The position numbers were made by a program, and so were the translations under genes. The notes below the pieces were generated by a model, which was not told the origin of the DNA, searched no databases, and saw only the letters and a program-made list of their open reading frames with translations. A stretch of DNA of 64,000 bases from the NCBI GenBank assembly GCA_900546115.1, contig URBQ01000005.1, positions 1 to 64,000 on the forward strand. The letters run 5' to 3'. How positions within the stretch are numbered: the first letter of the stretch is position 1; each line of letters begins with the position of its first letter. Below are positions 40,699 through 48,943 of this stretch, piece by piece. This stretch comes from an uncultured Collinsella sp. Lineage in GTDB: Bacteria; Actinomycetota; Coriobacteriia; Coriobacteriales; Coriobacteriaceae.

Positions 40699-41955
40699 AT
40701 GAAAAACCTTCGAGAAAGATGGCGCGGACTAACAGTGCTGGGAGTTGTTGCATTTGCCGCTGTCTGCATGACGGTTGCCCCGGCGCCCTCATTTGCTGAT
40801 ATTGCTGGCGGTGGCGGAGGCGGTGGACCGATTACGGAATGGTGTTCCGACGGTCGTCCGAAGACTGGACTCGTTCGGTGCGAGGACGGCAACCTTCGCT
40901 ATTTCGATCCCGAAACTGGCGCCATGGTCACGAACCAGTGGCATAACGAATACGAAGCTGTCTGGTACTATTTTGGCGCTGACGGGATCGCGGTGTCGGG
41001 CTGGCAGTCTATCGGTGGGGACAAGTATTACTTCTACCCCGAAAGCCATGATATGGCATACGGCCGAGTTCAGATTGACGGCAAGAACTACTTCCTGAAC
41101 ACCCCTGGTGCCAACGCCGATGGCCGCATGCAGCATAGCGGCTGGCTCTATGACTCCATCTATGGAAAGTGGTTCTATGCGACCTCCAGTGGCGAACTGC
41201 TGACCGGTTGGCATAATATCGGTGGAACTTGGTATTATTTCGACGAGTATGGTGTCATGCTGACCGGCTGGATCAACGTTTCGGGGACGTGGTACTACGC
41301 CAACGCTTCCGGTGCGATGGCCACTGGCTGGCTCAACATCGGCGGTACGTGGTACTACCTCGACGGTTCGGGCGCCATGGTCGCTAACAGCTGGCGCAGC
41401 CTCGGCGGCTCCTGGTACTGGTTCGGCGACTCCGGTGCAATGGCCACTGGCTGGTTCTTGGCAGGCGGCTCTTGGTACTATGCGAGCGGTTCGGGCGCCA
41501 TGGCAACCGGCTGGCTCAGCAATGGCGGCACGTGGTATTGGCTCGGAGGTTCGGGCGCTATGGCCTCTAACTCTTGGGCTAGCGTTGGTGGAGTTTGGTA
41601 CTGGTTCGACGATTCCGGCGCGATGGTTACCGGCTGGCGTCAGGTCGGCGGCGCCTGGTACTACTTTAGCGGTTCCGGCGCTATGGCCCACGACGCCTGG
41701 GTCGGCGACTACTACCTCCAGTCTTCCGGTGCCATGGCTACGAATGCCTGGGTTGGCTCCTACTATGTCGGCGAGGACGGCAAGTGGATTCCGGGCTATG
41801 GTTTAGTTTGGTATAAGAGCGGTAGCCATGTTTACCATACGCATAAGTGCCGTACCGTTGGCAAGGACGCAAAGGGCTATTCGCAGATCTCTATCCAGGA
41901 GGCCCAGAGGCGTGGCGCTTCACGAGAGTGCAAAAACTGCCAGCAAATTGGCTAG
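40699..41955 (+). CDS. Secreted choline-binding-type repeat protein with C-terminal Cys/His motif
   Basis: A 418-aa exported protein. A signal peptide spans residues 1-34 (AVCMTVAPAPSFAD), then a Gly-rich linker. About ten to eleven ~20-residue repeats of the type GW-x-GGTWYY-x-GSGAMATGW follow, the aromatic pattern of choline/glucan-binding repeats. The last ~45 residues carry YHTHKCRTVGKDAKG...CKNC, a His-x3-Cys-x~21-Cys-x2-Cys array like the metal-binding tail on some secreted Gram-positive nucleases and ComEA-like proteins. There is no catalytic domain, so it may be an adhesin or adaptor. GGAGAAAGG precedes the ATG. Confidence 0.82.
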   Translation: MKNLRERWRGLTVLGVVAFAAVCMTVAPAPSFADIAGGGGGGGPITEWCSDGRPKTGLVRCEDGNLRYFDPETGAMVTNQWHNEYEAVWYYFGADGIAVSGWQSIGGDKYYFYPESHDMAYGRVQIDGKNYFLNTPGANADGRMQHSGWLYDSIYGKWFYATSSGELLTGWHNIGGTWYYFDEYGVMLTGWINVSGTWYYANASGAMATGWLNIGGTWYYLDGSGAMVANSWRSLGGSWYWFGDSGAMATGWFLAGGSWYYASGSGAMATGWLSNGGTWYWLGGSGAMASNSWASVGGVWYWFDDSGAMVTGWRQVGGAWYYFSGSGAMAHDAWVGDYYLQSSGAMATNAWVGSYYVGEDGKWIPGYGLVWYKSGSHVYHTHKCRTVGKDAKGYSQISIQEAQRRGASRECKNCQQIG

Positions 41956-41981
41956 TACATTACTGAGCTAGTTTTGATTGA

Positions 41982-42009
41982 GGCCCCGTTGCCCTGAGGT
42001 GACGGGGCC
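41982..42009 (+). terminator. GC-rich hairpin after the first repeat-protein gene
   Basis: GGCCCCGT-TG-CC pairs with GG-TG-ACGGGGCC around CTGA. The T-run is missing, so termination may be weak and read-through into the next gene possible. Confidence 0.55.
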
Positions 42010-42035
42010 ACTGCGTGATTGGATACTGTGCTGCT

Positions 42036-44246
42036 ATGAAGAAATGGTCATTCGGGGTGCCGGTCTTTTCGGGCCTTGTTTCTTTGGGGCTCCTTTTGGG
42101 TTCGCCCTCGATGTTATACGCCCTTGATTCGAATAACACTGACGAAGGTCCCGCATCTAACGTTGCTATTGCTTCTGTCGAGTCAGGCGTTGATGCTCAG
42201 CGCGAATCGACCTTCGCTGTCGAGCAGAACTCTCAGGTGGATAATGAGACCCCTTCCGAGGTTTCGAATCAAATTATTTGGCATCAGGGGTGGATATCAC
42301 CCGAAGAAGGGGCTGGTTTTTGGCGTTGGGGCTTGTCCGACGGAACAATCGCTGTTTCTTCTTGGAGACATATAGACGGTAGCTGGTACTGGTTCGACGA
42401 CGAAGGTCGAATGGCTCAGGATGGGTTGGTTCAAGTCGGGGGTGCGACGTATGCCTTCTCCTCTTCGGGCGCAATGCGTGTCGGCTGGTACCTAGATTCT
42501 ACGGGCTCCACTTCTGCTTGGCGTTATTTCTCCGGTTCTGGCGCCATGGTAAAAGGCTGGCTTTCAGACGGCAGCAACTGGTATTGGCTGGATGATGAGG
42601 GCAAGATGGTCCACGATGCGATGCTGCAGATTGGGGGAGCCACGTATGGATTCTCTTCTTCTGGTGCAATGCTTATCGGATGGCATCTTGATGCTTCTGT
42701 CTGGCATTATTTTTCCGGCTCTGGCGCTCTGGTAAAGGGCTGGCTCTCGGATGGGGGTCGTTGGTACTGGCTTGATCCTGCAGACGGTTCTATGGCCACC
42801 GGGCTGAATGAATGCAATGGCACCTCTTATATCTTTAACAGTTCAGGGGCCATGCTATCCTCCCAGTGGGCACTTATTGACAACAACTGGTATTACGCTG
42901 ACTCCAACGGCTTACTGCATGGAGGTTGGTTACTTCTAGGGAATTCTTGGTATTACCTGGATCCAGGAAGCCATATTATGCTCACGGGCTTTGTGCAAGT
43001 GGGCTCGTCCACCTATTTCCTTACGAGCTCAGGTGCCATGGCAACAGGCTGGGCACTTGCTGATGGTACTTGGTATTACGCCGCATCAAACGGAGCTATT
43101 CAACGAGGGCGATGGATAAAGTCCGGAAGCGCCTGGTATTACCTTGATGATGTATCCGGCGCAATGCGTACTGGTGAATTTGCGGTAGGAAGCAAGCGCT
43201 ATTTTTCTTATGATTCCGGTGCAATGGCATCTTCGTGCTGGATCAACTTGAACGATGGTATGGCATGGGCGAATTCGTCTGGAGCACTGAGCGAGCCGTT
43301 GCCTACTTCATCTGATGGATCTCCTGTAGTCGCTGATCGTACTGACTCGTCTTCATTGCCAGGTGTGATTCATATTGGAGATGCGGTTTTCTATGCGGAT
43401 GCGAATGGTGTCGTTAACGTGGCGTCTGGTTGGATTATGTCGAAAGACGCTTCTGACGAAAGTGGCAATACTTGGTACTACGCATCTTCCAATGGTGTCC
43501 TTAAGTCTGGTTGGCAATATGTCAACGGTGCGTGGTATTGGATGGACCCTTCCACATTCAAGATGAAAACTGGATGGCTTAATGACGGCGGTACGTGGTA
43601 CTGGCTCCAGCCTTCGGGTGCCATGTTTGCTAACGGGTGGCTGAAAATCGATGGCGTTGACTATTACTTCAATGCAAGTGGTGCATGGTTGAATACGTCT
43701 GGTTCTGTTTTGGGGGTCAATAGGTCCAGCTTGGTCAATTGGCTTATGAGCCACGAAAACGACGGCTATTACCGTGGAACACGCTACGACACGCATCTCA
43801 GCCAGGAAACGTGCATGTACCCAAAGGGTGATCCGCGTTGGGACGGTTATACGGGCATGAATTGTGGTGGATTTGTATCGCATGCATATATGAAGGCGGG
43901 CGGGAATTTAGCTCCCATTGCCGCCGAGCAGAGCCATTCCCCTTGGAGTGGAGGTCCCGGAAGGGGCGGCTGCGTAAACGCTTATCGTTGGTACGGCTAC
44001 GCTATCGATACGTGTGCGAACGTGACTTATTTCAACTCTATTGATGAGTTGTTACGTAGTGGTTTGGCTCGTAAGGGGGACATTGTGTTCTTCAATCCTT
44101 ACAACCCATATGCGGACGATAGCCACATTGGCTTTTTCTGGGGCAATTCGCCGAGCGAAAATTTGTTCTGGCATAGTGATGGTTATGGAAATCGCATCTC
44201 CGGTTTGACCGCTTTGGGCCCATCGAAAGTAATACTGATTCGTTAG
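42036..44246 (+). CDS. Secreted choline-binding-type repeat protein with NlpC/P60-like peptidase domain
   Basis: A 736-aa exported protein. A signal peptide ends near residue 30 (GSPSMLYALD). Residues about 80-555 hold some 20 aromatic wall-binding repeats of mixed subtypes (SWYWFDDEGRMAQDG, TWYYAASNGAIQRG). The last 170 residues carry a cysteine-peptidase-like domain: the putative nucleophile is in GMNCGGFVSHAYMKAGG (near residue 608) and the His in DDSHIGFFWG (near 696). This suggests peptidoglycan or peptide amidase/endopeptidase action at the cell wall. The ATG at 42036 lacks a strong ribosome site; a GTG at 42015 is an alternative. A terminator follows. Confidence 0.82.
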   Translation: MKKWSFGVPVFSGLVSLGLLLGSPSMLYALDSNNTDEGPASNVAIASVESGVDAQRESTFAVEQNSQVDNETPSEVSNQIIWHQGWISPEEGAGFWRWGLSDGTIAVSSWRHIDGSWYWFDDEGRMAQDGLVQVGGATYAFSSSGAMRVGWYLDSTGSTSAWRYFSGSGAMVKGWLSDGSNWYWLDDEGKMVHDAMLQIGGATYGFSSSGAMLIGWHLDASVWHYFSGSGALVKGWLSDGGRWYWLDPADGSMATGLNECNGTSYIFNSSGAMLSSQWALIDNNWYYADSNGLLHGGWLLLGNSWYYLDPGSHIMLTGFVQVGSSTYFLTSSGAMATGWALADGTWYYAASNGAIQRGRWIKSGSAWYYLDDVSGAMRTGEFAVGSKRYFSYDSGAMASSCWINLNDGMAWANSSGALSEPLPTSSDGSPVVADRTDSSSLPGVIHIGDAVFYADANGVVNVASGWIMSKDASDESGNTWYYASSNGVLKSGWQYVNGAWYWMDPSTFKMKTGWLNDGGTWYWLQPSGAMFANGWLKIDGVDYYFNASGAWLNTSGSVLGVNRSSLVNWLMSHENDGYYRGTRYDTHLSQETCMYPKGDPRWDGYTGMNCGGFVSHAYMKAGGNLAPIAAEQSHSPWSGGPGRGGCVNAYRWYGYAIDTCANVTYFNSIDELLRSGLARKGDIVFFNPYNPYADDSHIGFFWGNSPSENLFWHSDGYGNRISGLTALGPSKVILIR

Positions 44247-44255
44247 AATTCCGAG

Positions 44256-44288
44256 TTGTAGGGGACTCTCTGGGCCCCCTACCTTTTT
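44256..44288 (+). terminator. Terminator after the NlpC-like repeat protein
   Basis: GTAGGGG pairs with CCCCCTAC (one bulge) around ACTCTCTGGG, followed by CTTTTTG. The 220 bp that follow, up to 44511, hold no recognised gene. Confidence 0.75.
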
Positions 44289-44511
44289 GACATCTGGTTT
44301 GAAAGTTTATTTGAAGTCGGTATTCTTGGGGGCAAGAGGAGGGGGCAATGAGCCTGCGGGTTCAACCCTGCCGGTAAGTTCTTCTTTTCTTTGCAGCATT
44401 GCGCCCAACTATTTATTGTCCTAGATGGCATCTTGTCCTGTTAGATGTTCGGGAATCTTTCATAGCTATGCTGTAAGCTAGACGCAATCAAGAGCGAATG
44501 ACGAGGTTTAC

Positions 44512-46245
44512 ATGAACAAACATCTTAAGTTGTTTTCGGCATTGTTGGTGCTGATGCTCTTTGCGCCCGTTTCTATGTTTGTATGCCCTGCGGATGCAGA
44601 GGCTGCTCAGACTCTGGTTGAGAATTCTTGGCGTTATGAGGGTGGACAATTAGTTTCAGATGATGCTTCTTCCGAAGAAGACGGAATAGCTTTATTGTCT
44701 ATGGACGCTCTTCCCGATGGGGTTACAGCTCAGGGCATTGACGTCAGCGAGCACCAAGGGCGTATTGATTGGGACGCAGTTAAAGCTTCTGGCATCGATT
44801 TCGCTATTCTGCGCGTTGGGTTTGGCGCTCCGTCTTTCGGCGGTCGAGTTGACTATCAATTTAATCGAAATATTTCTGAGTGCGAGCGACTCGGAATTCC
44901 CTACGGCGTCTATGTCTATTCATATGCTTTTGATAATCAACAGGCAGCCGATGAGGCATCAATGGTGATCAATTGCCTTTCTGGGCATAATCCAAGATTG
45001 CCGGTGTATTACGATCTTGAGGATAACTCGATAATTGCAAATGGACGTCAAACCGGAATTGCATTGAGGGCGCAGGTTTTTTGTAATAGGATTTCTGCCG
45101 CAGGATATGAGCCTGGTATTTATGCAAATTTAAATTGGTTTAACAACATTTTGACTGACTCTGTATTTAAGAGTAGCTCTTGGGATCATTGGATTGCTCA
45201 ATATAACTCGCAATGTGACTATACCGGCAATTACAGTTTTTGGCAGTATAAGAGCAACGGAAAAGTCCCTGGAATCAACGGCAACGTTGATATGAACTAC
45301 GCGTATGTTGATGTCTCCCTTTATCATTGGCAACTAATTGACAGCACCTGGTATTATGCAGCCTCCAACGGCAAGGCGTATACCGGATGGTTGTTTCAGA
45401 GTGGCACGTGGTACTGGCTCGAGCCCGACGTGGGCGGTGCCATGGCTACCGGCCTTCACGAGTGCAACGGCTCCCTGTACTGGTTTAATTCGTCCGGCGC
45501 GATGGCGACCGGGTGGGTCCTCGACGGCGGGACCTGGTACTACGCGACTGGCTCCGGCGCGCTGGCGCGCGGCCCCGTATCCGTCGGCGGCGTGCCCTAC
45601 TGCTTCGACGCCTGGATGGGTGCCATGCTGACGGGCTACCAGACGGACGCGCAGGGCGTCCGCCGCTACTTCGGCAGCTGCGGTCCCCTTAACGGCTGGG
45701 GCCTCGTCGACGGCTCCTGGTATTGGTTCGCTGACGGTATCGCCTCGACCGGCTGGCTTTACACCGGCGGCTCCTGGTACTGGCTCGACCCCGACGCGGG
45801 CGGCGCCATGGCGACGGGCCTCCATTCGTGCAACGGTTCCGCATACTGGTTCAACAGCTCCGGCGCAATGGCGACCGGATGGGTCCTCGACGGCGGGACC
45901 TGGTACTACGCGACTGGCTCCGGCGCCCTCGCCTCCGGCTGGCTCAACCTAAACGGTGCGTGGTACTGGCTCGATCCCTCGACGCACGCCATGGCCACTG
46001 GGCTCCACGAGTGCAACGGCTCCGCGTACTGGTTCAACGCCTCCGGCGCGATGACGACCGGTTGGGTCCTCGACGGCGGCACCTGGTACTACGCGACGGG
46101 ATCAGGCGTGCTGGCCTCCGGCTGGGCATACGTCGGCGGCGCCTGGTACTGGCTTGACCCCACGACGCACGCAATGACTACGGGTGTTCAAGAAATCGAT
46201 GGGGTGCAATACTCTTTTGCTAGCAATGGTGTATGGCTTGGCTAG
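44512..46245 (+). CDS. GH25 lysozyme with choline-binding-type repeats
   Basis: A 577-aa secreted muramidase. A signal peptide ends near residue 32 (PADAEAAQ). The glycoside hydrolase 25 domain spans about residues 70-280: GIDVSEHQGRIDWDAVKASG with the catalytic Asp, PVYYDLEDNS with the acidic pair, SFWQYKSNGKVPG, and NVDMNYAYVD. The C-terminal half is a stack of wall-binding repeats (GWVLDGGTWYYATGSGALA). Domain order equals phage and pneumococcal choline-binding lysozymes (Cpl-1/LytC type). Base composition shifts sharply near 45,390 from AT-rich catalytic sequence to GC-rich repeats, a mosaic origin. It is likely used for self-wall remodelling or attack on neighbours. Confidence 0.92.
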   Translation: MNKHLKLFSALLVLMLFAPVSMFVCPADAEAAQTLVENSWRYEGGQLVSDDASSEEDGIALLSMDALPDGVTAQGIDVSEHQGRIDWDAVKASGIDFAILRVGFGAPSFGGRVDYQFNRNISECERLGIPYGVYVYSYAFDNQQAADEASMVINCLSGHNPRLPVYYDLEDNSIIANGRQTGIALRAQVFCNRISAAGYEPGIYANLNWFNNILTDSVFKSSSWDHWIAQYNSQCDYTGNYSFWQYKSNGKVPGINGNVDMNYAYVDVSLYHWQLIDSTWYYAASNGKAYTGWLFQSGTWYWLEPDVGGAMATGLHECNGSLYWFNSSGAMATGWVLDGGTWYYATGSGALARGPVSVGGVPYCFDAWMGAMLTGYQTDAQGVRRYFGSCGPLNGWGLVDGSWYWFADGIASTGWLYTGGSWYWLDPDAGGAMATGLHSCNGSAYWFNSSGAMATGWVLDGGTWYYATGSGALASGWLNLNGAWYWLDPSTHAMATGLHECNGSAYWFNASGAMTTGWVLDGGTWYYATGSGVLASGWAYVGGAWYWLDPTTHAMTTGVQEIDGVQYSFASNGVWLG

Positions 46246-46345
46246 CAGCTCTTCTTTAATTGCTTTTTTCTAATTACATATTGCTCTTAGCCATCCATTT
46301 GTAGACTATGTTTATGTAAAAATTGGTTACTACTGGGGGCTGCAC

Positions 46346-47938
46346 ATGGCAAGGAAAAAGCGAATAACATTAATCCTAATCATTCTTTCAACCCTACTGC
46401 TCGCTGGGCCCGGTGTGGTTGATATCGCGAACGCAGAACCCATAAGCTCCTCTATCCCTACTGATATTGAGAGGCAATCCGTCCCCTCGACTCTTTCTCC
46501 TTCCGATTCAATCGATGATGGTCCTGCTCAAGAATCCGTTAAATGGAATCTGGGTTGGAATTCGTTTGACGGCAACTGGTTCTATGTGGATTCAGTCAAT
46601 CCGGTCTCGTTGCATTCTGGCTGGCTCTATACCAATGGGGCCTGGTACTGGCTCGATCCCTCGACGCACGCCATGGCCATCGGGCTCCATGAGTGCAATG
46701 GCTCCGCATACTGGTTCAATGGCTCCGGCGCGATGGCGACCGGATGGGTGCTCGACGGCGGGACCTGGTACTACGCGACGGGCTCAGGCGCGCTGGCCTC
46801 CGGCTGGCTCAACCTAAACGGTGCGTGGTACTGGCTCGATCCCTCGACGCACGCCATGGCCACGGGCGTTCAAACTATCGGATCATGTGAATACATATTT
46901 AATAGTACCGGCAAGATGATGGCTAATTGCTGGTCAAACGGTGATGGGTCTTGGATGTATCATTCGTCATCCAGCGGCGCAATTGACCTTAAAGGCATCA
47001 TGACCGATTCGGGAATCCAGCTGATTGACGACGACGGTAATGCCAGAACTGGTTGGATTGAGAGTCAGGGTGCTCGATATTATTGTTCTGCTAGTGGAGT
47101 AATTCTGACTGGGTGGCAGCAAATTGCTGGGTCTTGGTATTACTTTAACCCGGATGGTCGAATGGCGACCGGCTGGCTAAACGATGGCAGCAACTGGTAC
47201 TGGCTGGATTCCGCTTCTGGCGCGATGAAAACGGGATGGCTTTCCCTTGGGGGCACATGGTATTACCTTGATGCCGCACGTGGGGGAGTAATGTTGAGCA
47301 ACGGTTGGTATTGGATCGGCTCTACTGACTACAAGTTCAGTTCATCCGGCGCAATGGTTGGCGCTTGGGTCGATGTCCCGTGCTATTTGCAGTACCCGGA
47401 ACTTCCTACTGGCTGTGAGTCGGTTGCCCTTACAAACTTGCTTAACTACTATGGTTTCGGTTTAGGTAAGACGATTATTGCGGATTATTACTTGCCCAAG
47501 GGAAGCAACGGCAACTTTGTTACCGCCTTTGATGGCAACCCAAGGCGTAGCAGCGGGGGTCTCATGGGATGCGTCGCCCCTGCGATTACTATTGCTGGTA
47601 ATAACTTTCTGCGCGCTGCGGGAAGTATCATGCAGGCAAAAGACGTTTCTTTCTCGTCAATTTCTTCCATTAAGAACAGACTGACCTGTGGACAACCTGT
47701 TGAGATGTGGAATACCGAATGGGGAAGTTGGCCAGGAGGCCGTTATGCTGCTCGTTGGTATAACGGGCATTCCTATGGTCTGTGGGGCGGTAATCATGCC
47801 GTAGTCCTTAAAGGCTATGATGACGAGCAGGGAATTGTCTATCTTTCGGATTCGATTAACGGCAATGTTACGCGAAATGCCCAGGTGTTCTTCGGCACGT
47901 GGCAACAGATGGATAGCCAGGCTGTGGTAATTGAATAG
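46346..47938 (+). CDS. Secreted repeat protein with C39-like cysteine peptidase domain
   Basis: A 530-aa exported protein. A signal peptide ends near residue 31 (VVDIANAEP). Residues about 65-345 are wall-binding repeats, including a GC-rich block nearly the same as in the upstream lysozyme gene. Residues about 347-530 form a papain-like C39_2-type domain: the nucleophile is in LPTGCESVALTNLLNYYG (near 355), the His in GGNHAVVLKGYDDE (near 483), and an Asp in VYLSDSING. The substrate is unknown. A GGGGGCTGC string precedes the ATG. Confidence 0.85.
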   Translation: MARKKRITLILIILSTLLLAGPGVVDIANAEPISSSIPTDIERQSVPSTLSPSDSIDDGPAQESVKWNLGWNSFDGNWFYVDSVNPVSLHSGWLYTNGAWYWLDPSTHAMAIGLHECNGSAYWFNGSGAMATGWVLDGGTWYYATGSGALASGWLNLNGAWYWLDPSTHAMATGVQTIGSCEYIFNSTGKMMANCWSNGDGSWMYHSSSSGAIDLKGIMTDSGIQLIDDDGNARTGWIESQGARYYCSASGVILTGWQQIAGSWYYFNPDGRMATGWLNDGSNWYWLDSASGAMKTGWLSLGGTWYYLDAARGGVMLSNGWYWIGSTDYKFSSSGAMVGAWVDVPCYLQYPELPTGCESVALTNLLNYYGFGLGKTIIADYYLPKGSNGNFVTAFDGNPRRSSGGLMGCVAPAITIAGNNFLRAAGSIMQAKDVSFSSISSIKNRLTCGQPVEMWNTEWGSWPGGRYAARWYNGHSYGLWGGNHAVVLKGYDDEQGIVYLSDSINGNVTRNAQVFFGTWQQMDSQAVVIE

Positions 47939-47948
47939 CCATGATGCT

Positions 47949-47981
47949 AAAAGGGGAGAGCTCGTCGAGCTCTCCCCTTTT
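47949..47981. terminator. Bidirectional terminator
   Basis: A perfect 15-bp stem AAAAGGGGAGAGCTC / GAGCTCTCCCCTTTT with loop GTC. It separates the convergent C39-like gene and the LicB-like gene. Confidence 0.92.
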
Positions 47982-47999
47982 ACTATATTGTTAATCAAG

Positions 48000-48941
48000 C
48001 TACGCCGTCTTATTACGTCCAAATAGTTCGTCCCAGTTACTAGCTGCCAAAACTGTTCCGCATACAATTACAACGCAGCAGATTACGGATGCCATATCGG
48101 GAATTGTTCCAAGCAAGATCAGGCCAAAGACCACCGACCATGCCGAATAGGAGATATTCAGAGCCATCGCACGCGCTGCTCCGATTGCCGCAATCCCCTT
48201 GTAATAGAACAGATAGGATGCAGTTCCTGCGAGTCCGGCGAGTGCAATAATCAATGTAGGCATGCTCGGGATGGCACCCAGCGTGAAATGCCATGCTCCG
48301 AAGAGGGGGAGTACAAGCACTCCATAAACAAGCGCACTTGTAGTTTCGCGGATTTGCAAAGCCGTTTCGTCATCAACGGCATCATCTTTCATTCCCCATG
48401 CGCACAGCACCGCTTCGGATCCCCATCCGATAACAGCAAGCACCGCGCCGAGTAAGCCGAGGGGGGCATTTGCAATCTCGCTCGATCCGGCCGATAGATA
48501 GCCCATCGTCATTACGCCGCAAAGAGCAACGAGAAGGGAAAGAATCTGTCCTTTGCCCATTTTCTCCTTCAGCAGCACGAAAGAAAGGAATGCTCCGACA
48601 GCGGGATAGAAGGCGGATATAATTGCCGTGTAGGCTGCTCCGATATTATTAATCGCCAATACGTATCCGGTCATTCCGATAGGTCCACCGAGCAGTGCGC
48701 CGGCGATGACGACCTTGCCCGAACGAGTTTTAAGTGCAGCGAGCGTGTCTTTTAATCTGCCTCGAACTCCCATGTACCCAAAGAGCCAAATCGCACAGAA
48801 GGCATCATGGAGAAAAGATCCCGCAATGGAGGCACATGCAAGCGCTTCCGCCGATCCAATATAGGGCGCGAGCGCCAAACCGATTCCAAGTATTACTGTA
48901 TCAAGGCCCCAAAGAAGACCGCTAAAAAAGCCGAATTGCAT
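48000..48941 (-). CDS. licB: EamA/DMT-family permease, probable choline importer LicB
   Basis: A 313-aa membrane protein with ten predicted hydrophobic segments and two EamA halves. The family includes LicB, the high-affinity choline permease of phosphocholine systems. FLSFVLLKEKMGKGQI ends the first half; SYLFYYKGIAAIGAARAMAL is characteristic of the second. Assignment as LicB rests mainly on context: it starts two bases after the LicC-LicA fusion, in the same operon. AAGGTGAG precedes the ATG. An alternative is another drug/metabolite exporter. It ends in a shared bidirectional terminator. Confidence 0.8.
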   Translation of the reverse strand: MQFGFFSGLLWGLDTVILGIGLALAPYIGSAEALACASIAGSFLHDAFCAIWLFGYMGVRGRLKDTLAALKTRSGKVVIAGALLGGPIGMTGYVLAINNIGAAYTAIISAFYPAVGAFLSFVLLKEKMGKGQILSLLVALCGVMTMGYLSAGSSEIANAPLGLLGAVLAVIGWGSEAVLCAWGMKDDAVDDETALQIRETTSALVYGVLVLPLFGAWHFTLGAIPSMPTLIIALAGLAGTASYLFYYKGIAAIGAARAMALNISYSAWSVVFGLILLGTIPDMASVICCVVIVCGTVLAASNWDELFGRNKTA

Positions 48942-48943
48942 CG

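Noticed and set aside
40699..41955. Repeats interpreted as glucan-binding rather than choline-binding
   Set aside because: Not excluded, but the four lic functions lie in and just beyond the same gene cluster and no glucansucrase is present, so choline is the better working assignment.
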